Below are positions 27,504 to 37,411 of a stretch of DNA of 64,000 bases, in pieces. Numbering within the stretch: position 1 is the first letter of the stretch; each line of letters opens with the position of its first letter. The DNA is from Methanolobus sediminis (lineage in GTDB: Archaea > Halobacteriota > Methanosarcinia > Methanosarcinales > Methanosarcinaceae), in the NCBI RefSeq assembly GCF_031312595.1, contig NZ_CP133592.1:2108001-2172000 (forward strand), written 5' to 3'. The notes beneath the pieces are model-generated. The model had not been told where the DNA came from, did not search any database, and saw only the letters and a program-made list of their open reading frames with translations. The position numbers and the translations under genes are program-made.

Positions 27504-27707
27504 AGATTTCCATTCCTCTGTATGATTGTGATAGGGAAAATCAAGCAGCTATAACTGCTTCTTATGAACGTTATTGTTATTTCCAGCCCTCAGGCTACTT
27601 TATGCAAGATGTATCTTTTGCTAATTAAGAGCTTCTCTTAATTGGTCAGCCTCCAAGAGTTATTCTTTTAACGGAAAAAAGCGTCTAAGGCAAAAAAGAG
27701 GTGCTCT

Positions 27708-28637
27708 ATGAAAATCCTGATATTAGGTGCAGGAGCAGTGGGTCTGACCCTTGCTGCAAAATTATCTTCTGTTTGTGATGTACATGCAGTATGCCGTCAG
27801 AGGCATGCTGACAAAATAAGATCAGATGGTTTTAAAATGACAGGCATCTGGGGCGAAGCTACCTGTAAATTCAGCTGTTCGGAAGATGCCCCCGAAGATG
27901 ATTACGATTATATATTCATTTCTTCCAAGTCCACTGCGACCGAATCAATCTGTGAGCAATTTGCTGATATCATTAAAGGCAGGGAAGTTATCAGTATGCA
28001 GAACGGTATTGGCAACGAGGAGATCATAGCCAGATACACCGATAAGGTAATCGGAGGTACCATAATCACCGGTTTTGAATGGGCAGGAGATGCACAGATA
28101 CATGTGTCTGTAGAAACCGGACCAATGAACCTCGGAAGATTCCCTTCAGGACTCGATGAAAGTGTCCTCAGGCTTGTTGAACTGGTAAAGAGTGCCGGAA
28201 TTCAGGTTAGTGGTTCAGAGAACATCATGAGTTCTGTCTGGTCAAAAGTCCTTTATAATTCAGCCCTCAACCCACTTGGTGCTGTCATGGGAGTTCCATA
28301 CGGTAAACTTGAGAACTCACACGCATGGAGTATTATTGAGAACATCGTTCATGAGGCTTTCAAGGTCACTGAAGCCGAAGGTGTTGTACTTCCATGGAAA
28401 ACAGCAGAAGAATACCTTGCTTTCCTCCATGACTTCCAGCTCCCAAATACTGCAGAACATCATTCATCCATGTATCAGGATATCACATCGGGAAGGAAGA
28501 CTGAGATTGATTTTCTCAACGGTGCAATAGTATCAAGGGCAAAGAAACTTGGAATTGATGCACCATACAACACATTCATTTCAGAGCAGATTCGCTTCAT
28601 GGAAGCATTGCAGGCAGAAAAGCTGAAACAGGAATAA
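27708..28637 (+). CDS. panE: 2-dehydropantoate 2-reductase
   Basis: 309 residues. It reduces ketopantoate to pantoate with NADPH in coenzyme A biosynthesis. The N-terminal Rossmann motif is ILGAGAVGLTLAAKL; the family signatures ISMQNGIGNEE, GTIITGFEWAG and KVLYNSALNPLGA (with the catalytic Lys) follow in order, and the C-terminal helical domain ends with FLNGAIVSRAKKLGIDAP. It is divergent from SerRS and followed 56 bp later by the glycosylase gene. Confidence 0.93.
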   Translation: MKILILGAGAVGLTLAAKLSSVCDVHAVCRQRHADKIRSDGFKMTGIWGEATCKFSCSEDAPEDDYDYIFISSKSTATESICEQFADIIKGREVISMQNGIGNEEIIARYTDKVIGGTIITGFEWAGDAQIHVSVETGPMNLGRFPSGLDESVLRLVELVKSAGIQVSGSENIMSSVWSKVLYNSALNPLGAVMGVPYGKLENSHAWSIIENIVHEAFKVTEAEGVVLPWKTAEEYLAFLHDFQLPNTAEHHSSMYQDITSGRKTEIDFLNGAIVSRAKKLGIDAPYNTFISEQIRFMEALQAEKLKQE

Positions 28638-28693
28638 GGATTACAAACTAAATTTGAAATTAATATTGAAACTAGTATTGGAATCGTGATTAT

Positions 28694-29263
28694 ATGGCAG
28701 TCAGGTCGGTAAGTGAACTTGTGGAGCAGGGATTTGAAGCTGTTGAAAAAGAAATACTTGAATGTACAGACTGCCAGCTTCATGAGACTGTAACCAATAA
28801 AGTAATCAGTAAAGGCTCCAGAACTCCGAGAGTTGTTTTTGTTGGCGAAGCTCCAGGAAAGAACGAAGATGAAACCGGCGTTCCATTCTGCGGAAGAGCA
28901 GGCAAGAACCTCGATGGCATGATCGAGTACATGGGACTTTCAGGCGATGACTATGCTGTTATAAACACTATCAAATGCCGTCCTCCAAAAAACCGTAATC
29001 CGCTCAAAAGCGAGATCAAAGCCTGCAAGCCATTTTTAGAAGCACAAATTCAATTGCTAAATCCAAAAGTGATCATACTTCTTGGAAACACCGCTGAGAA
29101 AGCATTTTGTGATGGTGAAAAACTAGAGTGGGGAGTTCCAAAAGAAGTTAGTGGACAATATACTCTTCTGAAAATATACCATCCTGCAGCACTTATTTAC
29201 CAGCGCTCAAGAATTGAGGAACAGAACGCGCTTATTGATAATAACAGGCATCTCTGGGGATAA
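28694..29263 (+). CDS. Type-4 uracil-DNA glycosylase
   Basis: 189 residues, the normal size. It removes uracil from DNA. The [4Fe-4S] ligands of type-4 enzymes are all visible: C24, C27, C95 and C111. GEAPGKNEDETGVPF (about 51-65) is the water-activating motif A and IYHPAA (about 165) the motif-3 His region. It lies downstream of panE on the same strand, possibly cotranscribed, and converges with pcc1. Confidence 0.95.
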   Translation: MAVRSVSELVEQGFEAVEKEILECTDCQLHETVTNKVISKGSRTPRVVFVGEAPGKNEDETGVPFCGRAGKNLDGMIEYMGLSGDDYAVINTIKCRPPKNRNPLKSEIKACKPFLEAQIQLLNPKVIILLGNTAEKAFCDGEKLEWGVPKEVSGQYTLLKIYHPAALIYQRSRIEEQNALIDNNRHLWG

Positions 29264-29306
29264 CGGTAGAATTGTAAAAGAAGAAATCTTAATACCAGAT
29301 ACAAAC

Positions 29307-29540
29307 CTATTTTTCAAGGTCTTCTGCTATCTCTTCAGCTAGTTTTGCATTCATCAGCAGATCATCCACAGTGGCAATAAGTGAAGTTATCTTTTCCGTG
29401 GAAATATGAATACATACGCTGTCATCTTTGACTTCTGTATACATATTTGTCAGGTTATCAGGAGCTAGTGAATTTGCAATTCTCTTTGCCACATGTATGG
29501 CGCCTTCATCCTTGAATTCAATAGTTGTAGTAATTTTCAT
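29307..29540 (-). CDS. pcc1: KEOPS complex subunit Pcc1
   Basis: 77 residues. Pcc1 forms the dimer that holds Kae1 in the KEOPS complex, which makes the t6A modification at position 37 of ANN-decoding tRNAs. The two-helix/three-strand pattern with IEFKDEGAIHVAKRIANSLAPDN, VCIHISTEKITSLIATVDDLL matches the family. Its ATG overlaps the recJ/GAN stop (ATGA), the normal archaeal arrangement. Confidence 0.93.
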   Translation of the reverse strand: MKITTTIEFKDEGAIHVAKRIANSLAPDNLTNMYTEVKDDSVCIHISTEKITSLIATVDDLLMNAKLAEEIAEDLEK

Positions 29541-30877
29541 TGAGTTTGCTCCTGCTTAGGGAGTTGTTCTGCAACTATCTCATCAACCTTGGCAATGAAC
29601 TGCTCGGCAGTTCCCGGTGGGATTGATGCGCCTGATGCAACATTGTGTCCTCCGCCTTCTCCACCAACTAACTTTGCAGCTTCACGGAGTGCAAATGAAA
29701 GGTCAAGTCCCTTCCCCACAAGTGCACGGGTGCCCCTTGCAGAAACTTTCACAAGATCATCAACCTGGTTTACTGCAACAAAAGGCATATCGGGATTTAC
29801 ATATCTGACAAAAGTACTGGCAATCATGCCTGTAGATTCCATGTCAGTGCCTATCAGGTAACCGATGCTTTTTCCTTCTTTGACCATATCCATGCCTTTT
29901 TTGATATTCTCCACAATGGATATCTGGTGAGAGATTGCCATATCTCTTGCTTCTTCCAGATGGTTTTTATCTTTCATGCATATGGAAAGTCCCATTCCAT
30001 ATTTTTCAGCCTTACCGCAGGTATTGAGAATTGCAACAAGGTCATAGACATTGGGAACGATCTCATTGTTCAATATGTAAACATCACCGATTGCAGCATC
30101 CACAGCCTCAGGACTTGCATGCTTTGCAAGTTTGAGTGCAACTGCTGAAGTAAGTGCTTTTGTCTGGTCCGGGTTCAGGTCCTCGATATTTCCTTCAATT
30201 TCAAGGAAATCCAGGAACTGGGCTATCTTTTCGCTGTCACCGGTTATATCTAGATAAGGTTCAGGCGTGTATTCAAGCACCTTTGCAATATCACCGTCAC
30301 CGATTTTGAGCCCTTTCTTTATTGAAACGACTTCAGCATTCACAGCCTCTTCAAGAATATGACCGTTAAGTGTACTGAAAATCTGTTTGTCACCCACAGC
30401 ACCTGCAATAGCAAGTCCCGCCAGGTCAATATTTGCAGGTTCCATTTCCATTGCCACAAAAAAAGTAACTCCTGATCCTGATATGTGCATTGCACCGTCA
30501 ATTCCCACAATATGCGGGTTTACCAGCACCTTTGCAGGAGATTCACCTACAGGAACATGGTGGTCAAGTACAACTATTTCCTGCTTTATTTCGGAGATTA
30601 CATCTGACTGGCCGCTGCCCATATCACAGAAAATAACAAGGTCATCATCTGCTGTGGTTTCCTTGACCATTTCAACAACGGACTTATCAAGACGTGGTAC
30701 AATAGATGTATGAAAACGAATATCCTGTCTTAAAAGAGCCTGGCAGATAATGCCGGCTGATGTCAGGCCATCTGCATCATTATGGGAAATTACACGTACG
30801 TGTTCGTATTTCTCTATTACGTCTGCCGCTTCCCGTGCCAGTTCCTTGAGTTTTTGCATCTCGATATTTAAGTTCAT
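29537..30877 (-). CDS. RecJ-like DHH exonuclease (GAN family)
   Basis: 446 residues. The DHH motifs are present: ISHNDADGLTSAG (about 31-43), CDMGSG, VVLDHHVP (about 100-108), and the DHHA1 part ending GGEGGGHNVASGASIPPG. Archaeal proteins of this kind, called GAN or archaeal RecJ, are single-stranded DNA exonucleases that bind GINS in the replisome. RBS AGGAG precedes the ATG. It overlaps pcc1 downstream by 4 bp and follows the UDP-GlcNAc module by 31 bp. Archaeal gene-order knowledge links rpsO, this gene, pcc1 and eS1. Confidence 0.92.
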   Translation of the reverse strand: MNLNIEMQKLKELAREAADVIEKYEHVRVISHNDADGLTSAGIICQALLRQDIRFHTSIVPRLDKSVVEMVKETTADDDLVIFCDMGSGQSDVISEIKQEIVVLDHHVPVGESPAKVLVNPHIVGIDGAMHISGSGVTFFVAMEMEPANIDLAGLAIAGAVGDKQIFSTLNGHILEEAVNAEVVSIKKGLKIGDGDIAKVLEYTPEPYLDITGDSEKIAQFLDFLEIEGNIEDLNPDQTKALTSAVALKLAKHASPEAVDAAIGDVYILNNEIVPNVYDLVAILNTCGKAEKYGMGLSICMKDKNHLEEARDMAISHQISIVENIKKGMDMVKEGKSIGYLIGTDMESTGMIASTFVRYVNPDMPFVAVNQVDDLVKVSARGTRALVGKGLDLSFALREAAKLVGGEGGGHNVASGASIPPGTAEQFIAKVDEIVAEQLPKQEQTQ

Positions 30878-30908
30878 CCGAATCTCCTAATAAAGATGGC
30901 AACGAGCC

Positions 30909-32117
30909 TTAATTAGTTTTTCTTCTGTACATCAGGACTTCACCGGGAATGGTAGAACTTCCGGCTTCCATCACAGTACCGATATTGATGCTGGTATTGA
31001 TGCCTGTGTGTACATCATCGCCCATAATTACACCAAGCTTCCTTCTTCCGGTATCCACAACCTCGCCCTTGATAACAGATTTCACATTCTTATTGTCATG
31101 CCTGAGGTTTGCAACCTTTGTCCCGGCACCGAAATTACAGTTAGTTCCTATCACACTGTCACCGACATAACTGAGGTGACCGACATTTGTGCCATCCATG
31201 ATCACAGTGTTCTTTATCTCAACAGCATTACCTATACGGACATCATTACCGATTGCAGTTGAAGCCCTGATAAAGCAATTAGGACCTATATCACAGTCAT
31301 CACCTATAATGGCAGGGCCCATGATATAAGCACCATTTCTGATAATGGTGTTCTTTCCTACTTTCACATTACCATGCAATGTTGCATAGGGTTCGATTGT
31401 TCCCTCGCAGGTATTATCAATTTTTTCGAGCAGAACCTTATTTGCGTCCAGAATATCCCATGGTCTCCCAATATCGATCCACTCGGTTTCAAGAACTTCA
31501 TAACCAACATTAAGACCATCGTCAATCATCATCTGAAGGGAATCAGTAATTTCATATTCACCCCTTGATGATTTACCGGTCTTTGCAATATAATCGAAAA
31601 TAGCATCATGGAAAAGGTATATGCCTGCATTTGCAAGGTTTGTAGGTGGATTTTTAGGCTTTTCAATGATGCGTGTAACCTTATTCTCATCGGTTTCGAT
31701 TACTCCAAAATGGGAAGGATTTTCTACCTTCTTGACACTGAGAATAGCATCTTCTGTTCTTGATATTAAATGAGCAATATGTTCTGTACTTACAAGCATA
31801 TCCCCGTTGAGTACTATGAAATGACCTTTCACAAAGCCTTTTGCACAACCAATGGCATTTGCAGTTCCAAGCTGCTCTTCCTGGCGCACATATTCAACAC
31901 TAATTCCAAGGTGGCTACCATCTTTGAAATAATCCTTAATAGCGTCCTCACGGTAACCTGTCACGATCAGGAATTCTTTTACTCCTGCCTCAATTGCCGC
32001 ACTGATAGTGTGCTCCATCATTGGTTTGTTAGCAATTGGAAGCATCACTTTTGGTTTTGAAGCGGTGAGCGGTCTCATGCGTGTACCTTCACCGGCAGCC
32101 AGAATTACTACTTTCAT
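30909..32117 (-). CDS. glmU: Bifunctional sugar-1-phosphate nucleotidylyltransferase/acetyltransferase (GlmU)
   Basis: 402 residues: a pyrophosphorylase domain ([19 protein letters not shown]) and a C-terminal left-handed beta-helix. It should acetylate GlcN-1-P and couple GlcNAc-1-P to UTP, the last two steps to UDP-GlcNAc. All five acetyltransferase residues I recall from the Sulfolobus ST0452 enzyme (H308, Y311, N331, K337, K340) are present with a constant +6 offset (H314, Y317, N337, K343, K346). ATG 32117 is preferred over GTG 32126: AAAGGAG sits before it and it gives an ATGA overlap with glmM. Confidence 0.93.
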   Translation of the reverse strand: MKVVILAAGEGTRMRPLTASKPKVMLPIANKPMMEHTISAAIEAGVKEFLIVTGYREDAIKDYFKDGSHLGISVEYVRQEEQLGTANAIGCAKGFVKGHFIVLNGDMLVSTEHIAHLISRTEDAILSVKKVENPSHFGVIETDENKVTRIIEKPKNPPTNLANAGIYLFHDAIFDYIAKTGKSSRGEYEITDSLQMMIDDGLNVGYEVLETEWIDIGRPWDILDANKVLLEKIDNTCEGTIEPYATLHGNVKVGKNTIIRNGAYIMGPAIIGDDCDIGPNCFIRASTAIGNDVRIGNAVEIKNTVIMDGTNVGHLSYVGDSVIGTNCNFGAGTKVANLRHDNKNVKSVIKGEVVDTGRRKLGVIMGDDVHTGINTSINIGTVMEAGSSTIPGEVLMYRRKTN

Positions 32118-33415
32118 TTGAGGCACTCCTTTACTATATTCTCAACTTTGGCATGTAGTTTCTCAACATCCTGCCTTGCTTCTGCTGTGACCCTTATCTT
32201 TGCCTCGGTTCCAGATGGTCTTACAAGCACCCACCCGCCTTCCATATCAACCCTGATACCATCGATACTGGAAACCTCACCCATGCTTTCAAGTTTTGAA
32301 CTGACAGCCTGCATTACTGCAGACTTCTTATCGTTATCACATGCAACCGTGCTTCTGAGTGTCGGATACTTTGGCAACTCATCTCTGAGTTCTGAAAGTT
32401 TCTTCTCCTTTACAATATCAACAAGCAGGGCTGCTGCATAGATTCCATCCGGGCAGTAGGAAATTCTCGGGAAAATCCAGCTTCCAGATGGCTCGCCGCC
32501 AAAATCAGCTTTAAGTTTCTTCATTTCCTCGGCAACATAAACGTCTCCAACCCTTGTGTGAACAACAGTAGAACCGGGCATGGAGTCATCAACTATCATT
32601 GATGTGTCAACTGGAACCACGATCATCGGGTTACCTGTGCACTCAAAGCGAGCAAAGATTGCAAGCATTTCGTCCCCTGAAAGGAAACCACCTTTTTCAT
32701 CCACAGCCATCATCCTGTCGGCATCACCATCGTGAGCAATACCAAGAGCTGCATCGAATTCCTTTACTGCTTTTTTCAGCATCCAGAGGTTCTTATCATT
32801 GGGTTCCGGGTTACGTGCCGGGAAATGACCATCAAGCTGGGAATTAAGCGTGATAACCTCGCATTCCATTTCGCGTAAAAGGAAAGGTGTTATTGTACCT
32901 CCTGCACCGCCTCCACAATCAATTACAACACGTATAGGTGCACCAGTGGAGTGACTGAGTATCATGTCCATGTGGTCCCTTACAGCATTTCCGTATGTGG
33001 TGATTTCACCCACCTCATTCCAGGGAACATAAACAAAATCCTCTTTCTCAATGATGTCCTCGATCTCTTCCTGCTGGGCTGAATCAAATGCCATGCCATC
33101 AGGATTCCAGAGCTTGATCCCGACGTCTGTTGCAGGGTTGTGTGATGCAGTGATCATTACACCACAATCATAATTTCTAGCTGCGTATGCAAGTGTTGGA
33201 GTTGTTACAAGACCAACTCTTACAACATTACATCCTGCAGACATCAGACCGGAAATTACTGCAAGCTCTATCATCTCCCCAGCTACCCTTGGGTCCCTGC
33301 CAATAACAGCAGTCTTCTTTGATTTTCCAAGAGCCATTCCAACTTTCAGTGCCAGGTCTACGGTAACTTCTACATTTGCAAGTCCGCGGATGCCTGAAGA
33401 ACCAAATAACTTCAT
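32114..33415 (-). CDS. glmM: Phosphoglucosamine mutase
   Basis: 433 residues, converting GlcN-6-P to GlcN-1-P. The four signatures are in order: phosphoserine loop TASHNPATD (about 90), metal loop DGDADR (about 225), GGEPSGSW sugar loop (about 315), and phosphate-binding RPSGTEAK (about 400). It starts [11 protein letters not shown]. It lies between glmS and glmU and overlaps glmU by 4 bp (ATGA), so the module is translated as a unit. Confidence 0.95.
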   Translation of the reverse strand: MKLFGSSGIRGLANVEVTVDLALKVGMALGKSKKTAVIGRDPRVAGEMIELAVISGLMSAGCNVVRVGLVTTPTLAYAARNYDCGVMITASHNPATDVGIKLWNPDGMAFDSAQQEEIEDIIEKEDFVYVPWNEVGEITTYGNAVRDHMDMILSHSTGAPIRVVIDCGGGAGGTITPFLLREMECEVITLNSQLDGHFPARNPEPNDKNLWMLKKAVKEFDAALGIAHDGDADRMMAVDEKGGFLSGDEMLAIFARFECTGNPMIVVPVDTSMIVDDSMPGSTVVHTRVGDVYVAEEMKKLKADFGGEPSGSWIFPRISYCPDGIYAAALLVDIVKEKKLSELRDELPKYPTLRSTVACDNDKKSAVMQAVSSKLESMGEVSSIDGIRVDMEGGWVLVRPSGTEAKIRVTAEARQDVEKLHAKVENIVKECLK

Positions 33416-33443
33416 TTGCTATCCTCTCTAAAAATAAAATAAT

Positions 33444-35273
33444 TTATTCTACAGTCACACTCTTTGCAAGGTTCCTTGGTTTATCAATGGAGCATCCCTT
33501 TGCATGTGCAGTATAATATGAAAGCAACTGCAGTGTCACTGAGGAAAGTACGGGTGAGAGTAACTCATGTGTAGGTGGCACACGTATCACTACATCCACA
33601 TATTTGTCAATCTCTGTGTCATCGTCATCTGCAACTGCAATAACAGTTGCATCACGTGCCTTTACTTCCTTGATATTGCTCAGTATTTTCTCGTATGTGT
33701 GTCCTTTTGTAGCTATTGCCACAACCGGGGTCTCATCTGTGATTAGTGCCAGTGGCCCATGTTTAAGCTCACCTGCTGCATAACCTTCAGCATGAATGTA
33801 TGAGATCTCCTTTAGCTTCAGAGCTCCTTCAAGAGCAACAGGATAATTCAGGTAGCGTCCAATGAAGAAGTAGTCCCTTTTATCAGCGAACTGCACCGCA
33901 CACTCATTAATTTCTTCCTTCCTGCTGAGCACTTTCTGTATCTGTCCGGGAAGCTTTTTAATGCCAACTATAAGGTCTTTTGCTTCATTGGCACTGATAA
34001 CTCCTCGTGTTCTTCCAAGATTTATGGCAAGCATGTAGAGAGCCATAAGCTGTGCTGTGAATGTCTTTGTTGCAGCAACGCCTATTTCAGGTCCGGCTCT
34101 GGTGTAGAGCACGCTATCCGATTCCCTTGTTATTGTACTTCCAACTACATTTGTAATTGCGATACTGCGGCATCCGTAAGATGCTGAACTCCTGACTGCT
34201 GCAAGAGTATCGGCTGTCTCACCGGATTGTGTGATTGCAATTGTGAGTTCCTCTCCGCAAAGAACCGGATTACTGTACCTGAACTCGGACGCAGTTTCAA
34301 CATCAGTATGCAGGCCCGCAAGTTTCTCAAAGAGGTATTTCCCAAGAATACCGGCATTCCAGGAAGTTCCGCAGGCTATAATAGTGGCTCTTCTTAGTCT
34401 TTTTACTTCATCAGGTTTCAGGTATATCTCTTCAAGTGTGACGTTTCCTTCGAGCTCAGAAAGCTTACCTGCAAATGTGTTCTGTATGGAAGTTGGCTGC
34501 TCGTGAATCTCTTTGAGCATAAAATGTTCATAACCTGCCTTCTCCGCAGCTTCAAGATCCCATTCTATTGTTTCTGTGTCTCTTGAAACAGAGTTTCCTT
34601 CAAGGTCATATATTTCTATTGAATCAGGTCTGAGAAGACCTATCTCATTATCATTTATGAATATGACTTCTTTTGTGTGCTTCAAAAATGCAGTAACATC
34701 GGATGCTGCATAATTGCTGCCATTGCCAATTCCTATTACAAGGGGACTGTCTTTTCTTGCAAATGCTATAACATCCGGATCGTTATTGCTAAGAGCAGCA
34801 ATAGCATACGAGCCATCAAGTTCCTTTACAGTTTGTGCAAGGCCATCAAGAAGACATATTTTATCATCGCAGCTCATTTTGGAATGTAAAAGATGTGCAA
34901 TGACTTCGGTGTCTGTGTCTGACTTAAACTCATATCCCTGATCTATCAGTCTTTCCTTGAGTTCCAGATAATTCTCAATTATACCATTATGAACGACTGA
35001 TATGTCTGATGATGTATGAGGATGAGCATTCCTTGTTTCCGGTTTTCCATGTGTAGCCCATCTTGTGTGACCGATTCCTATATTTCCTGATACGTTCTCA
35101 GGAATAATTTCTTCCAGGTTCTTTATTCTGCCTGCAATTTTATATGTTTCAAGTTTTTCGTTAAAAACAGTTACACCGGCAGAATCATAACCTCTGTACT
35201 CCAGCATTTTAAGCGATTCAAGCAATATAGGTACTGCCTGTCCATCACCAATATATCCAACTATTCCACACAT
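33444..35273 (-). CDS. glmS: Glucosamine-6-phosphate synthase (isomerizing)
   Basis: 609 residues, normal length. It makes GlcN-6-P from fructose-6-P and glutamine. The N-terminal glutaminase begins MCGIVGYIG with the catalytic Cys2, plus GHTRWATHGKP. Two SIS domains bind the sugar phosphate (IACGTSWNAGI, TQSGETADTLAA). The end is PRNLAKSVTVE, as in all GlmS. It commits carbon to the UDP-GlcNAc path, lying 28 bp before glmM and 15 bp after the GlmU-like paralogue. Confidence 0.97.
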   Translation of the reverse strand: MCGIVGYIGDGQAVPILLESLKMLEYRGYDSAGVTVFNEKLETYKIAGRIKNLEEIIPENVSGNIGIGHTRWATHGKPETRNAHPHTSSDISVVHNGIIENYLELKERLIDQGYEFKSDTDTEVIAHLLHSKMSCDDKICLLDGLAQTVKELDGSYAIAALSNNDPDVIAFARKDSPLVIGIGNGSNYAASDVTAFLKHTKEVIFINDNEIGLLRPDSIEIYDLEGNSVSRDTETIEWDLEAAEKAGYEHFMLKEIHEQPTSIQNTFAGKLSELEGNVTLEEIYLKPDEVKRLRRATIIACGTSWNAGILGKYLFEKLAGLHTDVETASEFRYSNPVLCGEELTIAITQSGETADTLAAVRSSASYGCRSIAITNVVGSTITRESDSVLYTRAGPEIGVAATKTFTAQLMALYMLAINLGRTRGVISANEAKDLIVGIKKLPGQIQKVLSRKEEINECAVQFADKRDYFFIGRYLNYPVALEGALKLKEISYIHAEGYAAGELKHGPLALITDETPVVAIATKGHTYEKILSNIKEVKARDATVIAVADDDDTEIDKYVDVVIRVPPTHELLSPVLSSVTLQLLSYYTAHAKGCSIDKPRNLAKSVTVE

Positions 35274-35288
35274 TTTTTCACCCTGAAC

Positions 35289-36506
35289 CTAATTTATAAG
35301 TGCATTAGTTGGTACGTCCTCTGCAATTGTTTTTCCAGAACCGATGCGACAGTTAGATGAGATCATCTTTCCGGCACGAACTAACACGTTTCCACCAATA
35401 TCTGTATCATCACCAATTACAGTTCCTAACTTTTCAGCTTCATTAAGCTCATTTTCAAGAATTATATGTAGTTTTTCCCCTTCTTCTGTGATGAAGTTAG
35501 GGCCTGTTGTGACATTACTTCCTACAACGGAGCTTGATATGTTGCTGTGTGTACTGACCCGCACGTCTTGCATCAATATGCTGTTTTTGATATATGAGAA
35601 TGAGGCAATAGATACGTTATTACCAATGCTGGTGGAGGGCAAAATGACCACATTTGGGCCAATATCACAGTTGTCACCAATTATCACGGGTCCCACAATG
35701 TATGATCCTGCCCGAATGGTTGTGTTCCTGCCAATACAAACACTTCCTTTTATGCTGACACTATCCTCGATTTTTGCTTTTGAAACATCAGTTTCAGAGT
35801 CACCGAGAATAATTGTGTTCGCTTCCAGAAGGTTCCATGAATAAACTGCATCAAGCCATTCTGCATTTGTTATTGCTGTTGTGACAGACATGCCTTCATC
35901 GATCATCATTTGAAGAGTATCTGTAATTGCATACTCACCAGTTGTTGATATGGCTGTTCTTTCAATCATGGAAAAAATATCACTCTTGAAAAGATAAATA
36001 CCAGTGTTGATAAGATGACTTATAAGGGTCTTTGGTTTTTCGATGATCTCAACAACTTTCTTTCCTTTGGCAACTATTACTCCATAGCCACTGACATTAT
36101 CTTTTTTGCATGTGAGTAATGTTGCATCACCTTCTTCACCATTGATCAGGTCTGCAATACCGTCTGATCCGATTATATTGTCCCCGTTGACAACAATAAA
36201 TTTGTCCTCATCTTTTCCTATCAGATCGCGTGCCTGAAGAATTGCGTGTGCTGTTCCTATCTGTGCTTTTTGTTCCACATACTCTATTTTCACACCAAAG
36301 TTGATCCCATCTTCAAAATAGTCCATGATACGCTCTTTTTTGTAACCGACTACCAGAACTATCTCTTTAATATCATTCTTAACAAGAGCATTGATGATAT
36401 GTTCAAGAATTGGCTTGTTTGCCACCGGAAGCATTACCTTTGATCTTGTAAGTGTGAGAGGCCGGCATCTTTTCCCTTCACCGGCTGCAAGTATGACAGC
36501 TTTCAT
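35289..36506 (-). CDS. GlmU-like nucleotidylyltransferase paralogue with diverged acetyltransferase site
   Basis: 405 residues, clearly paralogous to the glmU three genes downstream. The N-terminal nucleotidyltransferase is intact: LAAGEGKRCRPLTLTRSK (4-21), VVNGDN (about 105-110), EIIEKPK. The C-terminal beta-helix remains but its acetyltransferase residues have changed: T319 and N322 sit where the paralogue has His and Tyr, and FITEEGEK replaces the Asn/Lys segment. It is probably a sugar-1-phosphate nucleotidyltransferase (glucose- or GlcNAc-type) rather than an acetyltransferase. It begins the four-gene module 15 bp before glmS; RBS is weak. Confidence 0.88.
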   Translation of the reverse strand: MKAVILAAGEGKRCRPLTLTRSKVMLPVANKPILEHIINALVKNDIKEIVLVVGYKKERIMDYFEDGINFGVKIEYVEQKAQIGTAHAILQARDLIGKDEDKFIVVNGDNIIGSDGIADLINGEEGDATLLTCKKDNVSGYGVIVAKGKKVVEIIEKPKTLISHLINTGIYLFKSDIFSMIERTAISTTGEYAITDTLQMMIDEGMSVTTAITNAEWLDAVYSWNLLEANTIILGDSETDVSKAKIEDSVSIKGSVCIGRNTTIRAGSYIVGPVIIGDNCDIGPNVVILPSTSIGNNVSIASFSYIKNSILMQDVRVSTHSNISSSVVGSNVTTGPNFITEEGEKLHIILENELNEAEKLGTVIGDDTDIGGNVLVRAGKMISSNCRIGSGKTIAEDVPTNALIN

Positions 36507-36691
36507 GGAATATAATGCTCTTTAAAACAATTTATAAGTTGCCTTCATAAGTGTTTGAGATAACAATAGATTTCTGTATTTTGAAATATTCGTTACAGAG
36601 CTAACGCTGAAATCCAAAAATCATGAAAAAAAGAAAAGTTGTGTTTGACCAATTGGCCAAACAAAAGTTTGTAATTAAATCTGAAATATGT

Positions 36692-37150
36692 TTATCTGGT
36701 GATAAGCATCTCAGCAGTTTCTGGCTTGTATTTCCAGTCAGCTGGAAGAACCTTTGCGGACTGGTAGTATTTTACCAATCTTCTGATCTTGGATTCGGTG
36801 TTCTGGAGAGCACGCTTGTTGTGTACATCCTTGTGGTTGTAGTTCATGTGCTTTCTCATTCCGATTGCCTTTACGATAAGGTTGTAGAGATCTTCAGGTA
36901 CAGCGAATTTTTCACCGTTTTCTTTCAGGATCTTTGTGATCTTCTTGCCGGTTGCAAGCTTTACATCAGGTACACCATACTTGTCCCTGAGGATCATTCC
37001 GATCTCGCTTGTGCTTACTCCCTGCTTCCAGAGATCAGCAACTACGGTTGTTACTTCTTCGCTGGTCATTGTTGACCATGAAGGTACTTCTGTACGAAGT
37101 GGTCTTGTAGGTCCAGAGTTTCCTTTCCTACGGGTGTGCATTTTTGCCAT
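36692..37150 (-). CDS. rpsO: Ribosomal protein uS15
   Basis: 152 residues, the long archaeal/eukaryotic form. It opens [19 protein letters not shown], then [23 protein letters not shown], and has the rRNA-binding core with [28 protein letters not shown]. It binds 16S rRNA helix 22 region. The start ATG follows a strong CAGGAGGAAG. The preceding 260-nt gap to hisS is rich in inverted repeats and may be its leader. Downstream is the GlmU-like paralogue after 185 nt. Confidence 0.96.
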   Translation of the reverse strand: MAKMHTRRKGNSGPTRPLRTEVPSWSTMTSEEVTTVVADLWKQGVSTSEIGMILRDKYGVPDVKLATGKKITKILKENGEKFAVPEDLYNLIVKAIGMRKHMNYNHKDVHNKRALQNTESKIRRLVKYYQSAKVLPADWKYKPETAEMLITR

Positions 37151-37159
37151 AATCTTCCT

Positions 37160-37400
37160 CCTGATAATTGTAATTCAAGTTTTAATTCAAGTTTTGATTA
37201 ATTTAGCCTATATTGAATTTAGATAGGATTCAATATAGAATTGATGTTTTGATCCTTATCGAACTCTTGAACTTGGGAGTCGGTTCGATAAAATGTTAAT
37301 GTGATTGGCGAAGTGCTACCTATGAAGTCAATCATCTCATATATATGTTATGATTGATGGAGCACTGCTCCAAATATGAGATTTTCGTCACCTGATTATG
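37160..37400 (-). ncRNA. Structured leader candidate between hisS and rpsO
   Basis: In the direction of rpsO this stretch holds several inverted repeats. ATCTCATAT/ATATGAGAT (37374-37382 with 37334-37342) encloses a TGGAGCA/TGCTCCA stem (37358-37372). CAATCAT/ATGATTG (37350-37356 with 37329-37335) competes for the same bases. Then comes TTATCGAAC/GTTCGATAA (about 37257-37291) and TATTGAAT/ATTCAATA (37210-37235), then two copies of AAAACTTGAATT just before the ribosome site. It could be an autoregulatory leader or a hisS terminator plus promoter. No known family recognised. Confidence 0.4.
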
Positions 37401-37411
37401 ATATTAATTTA

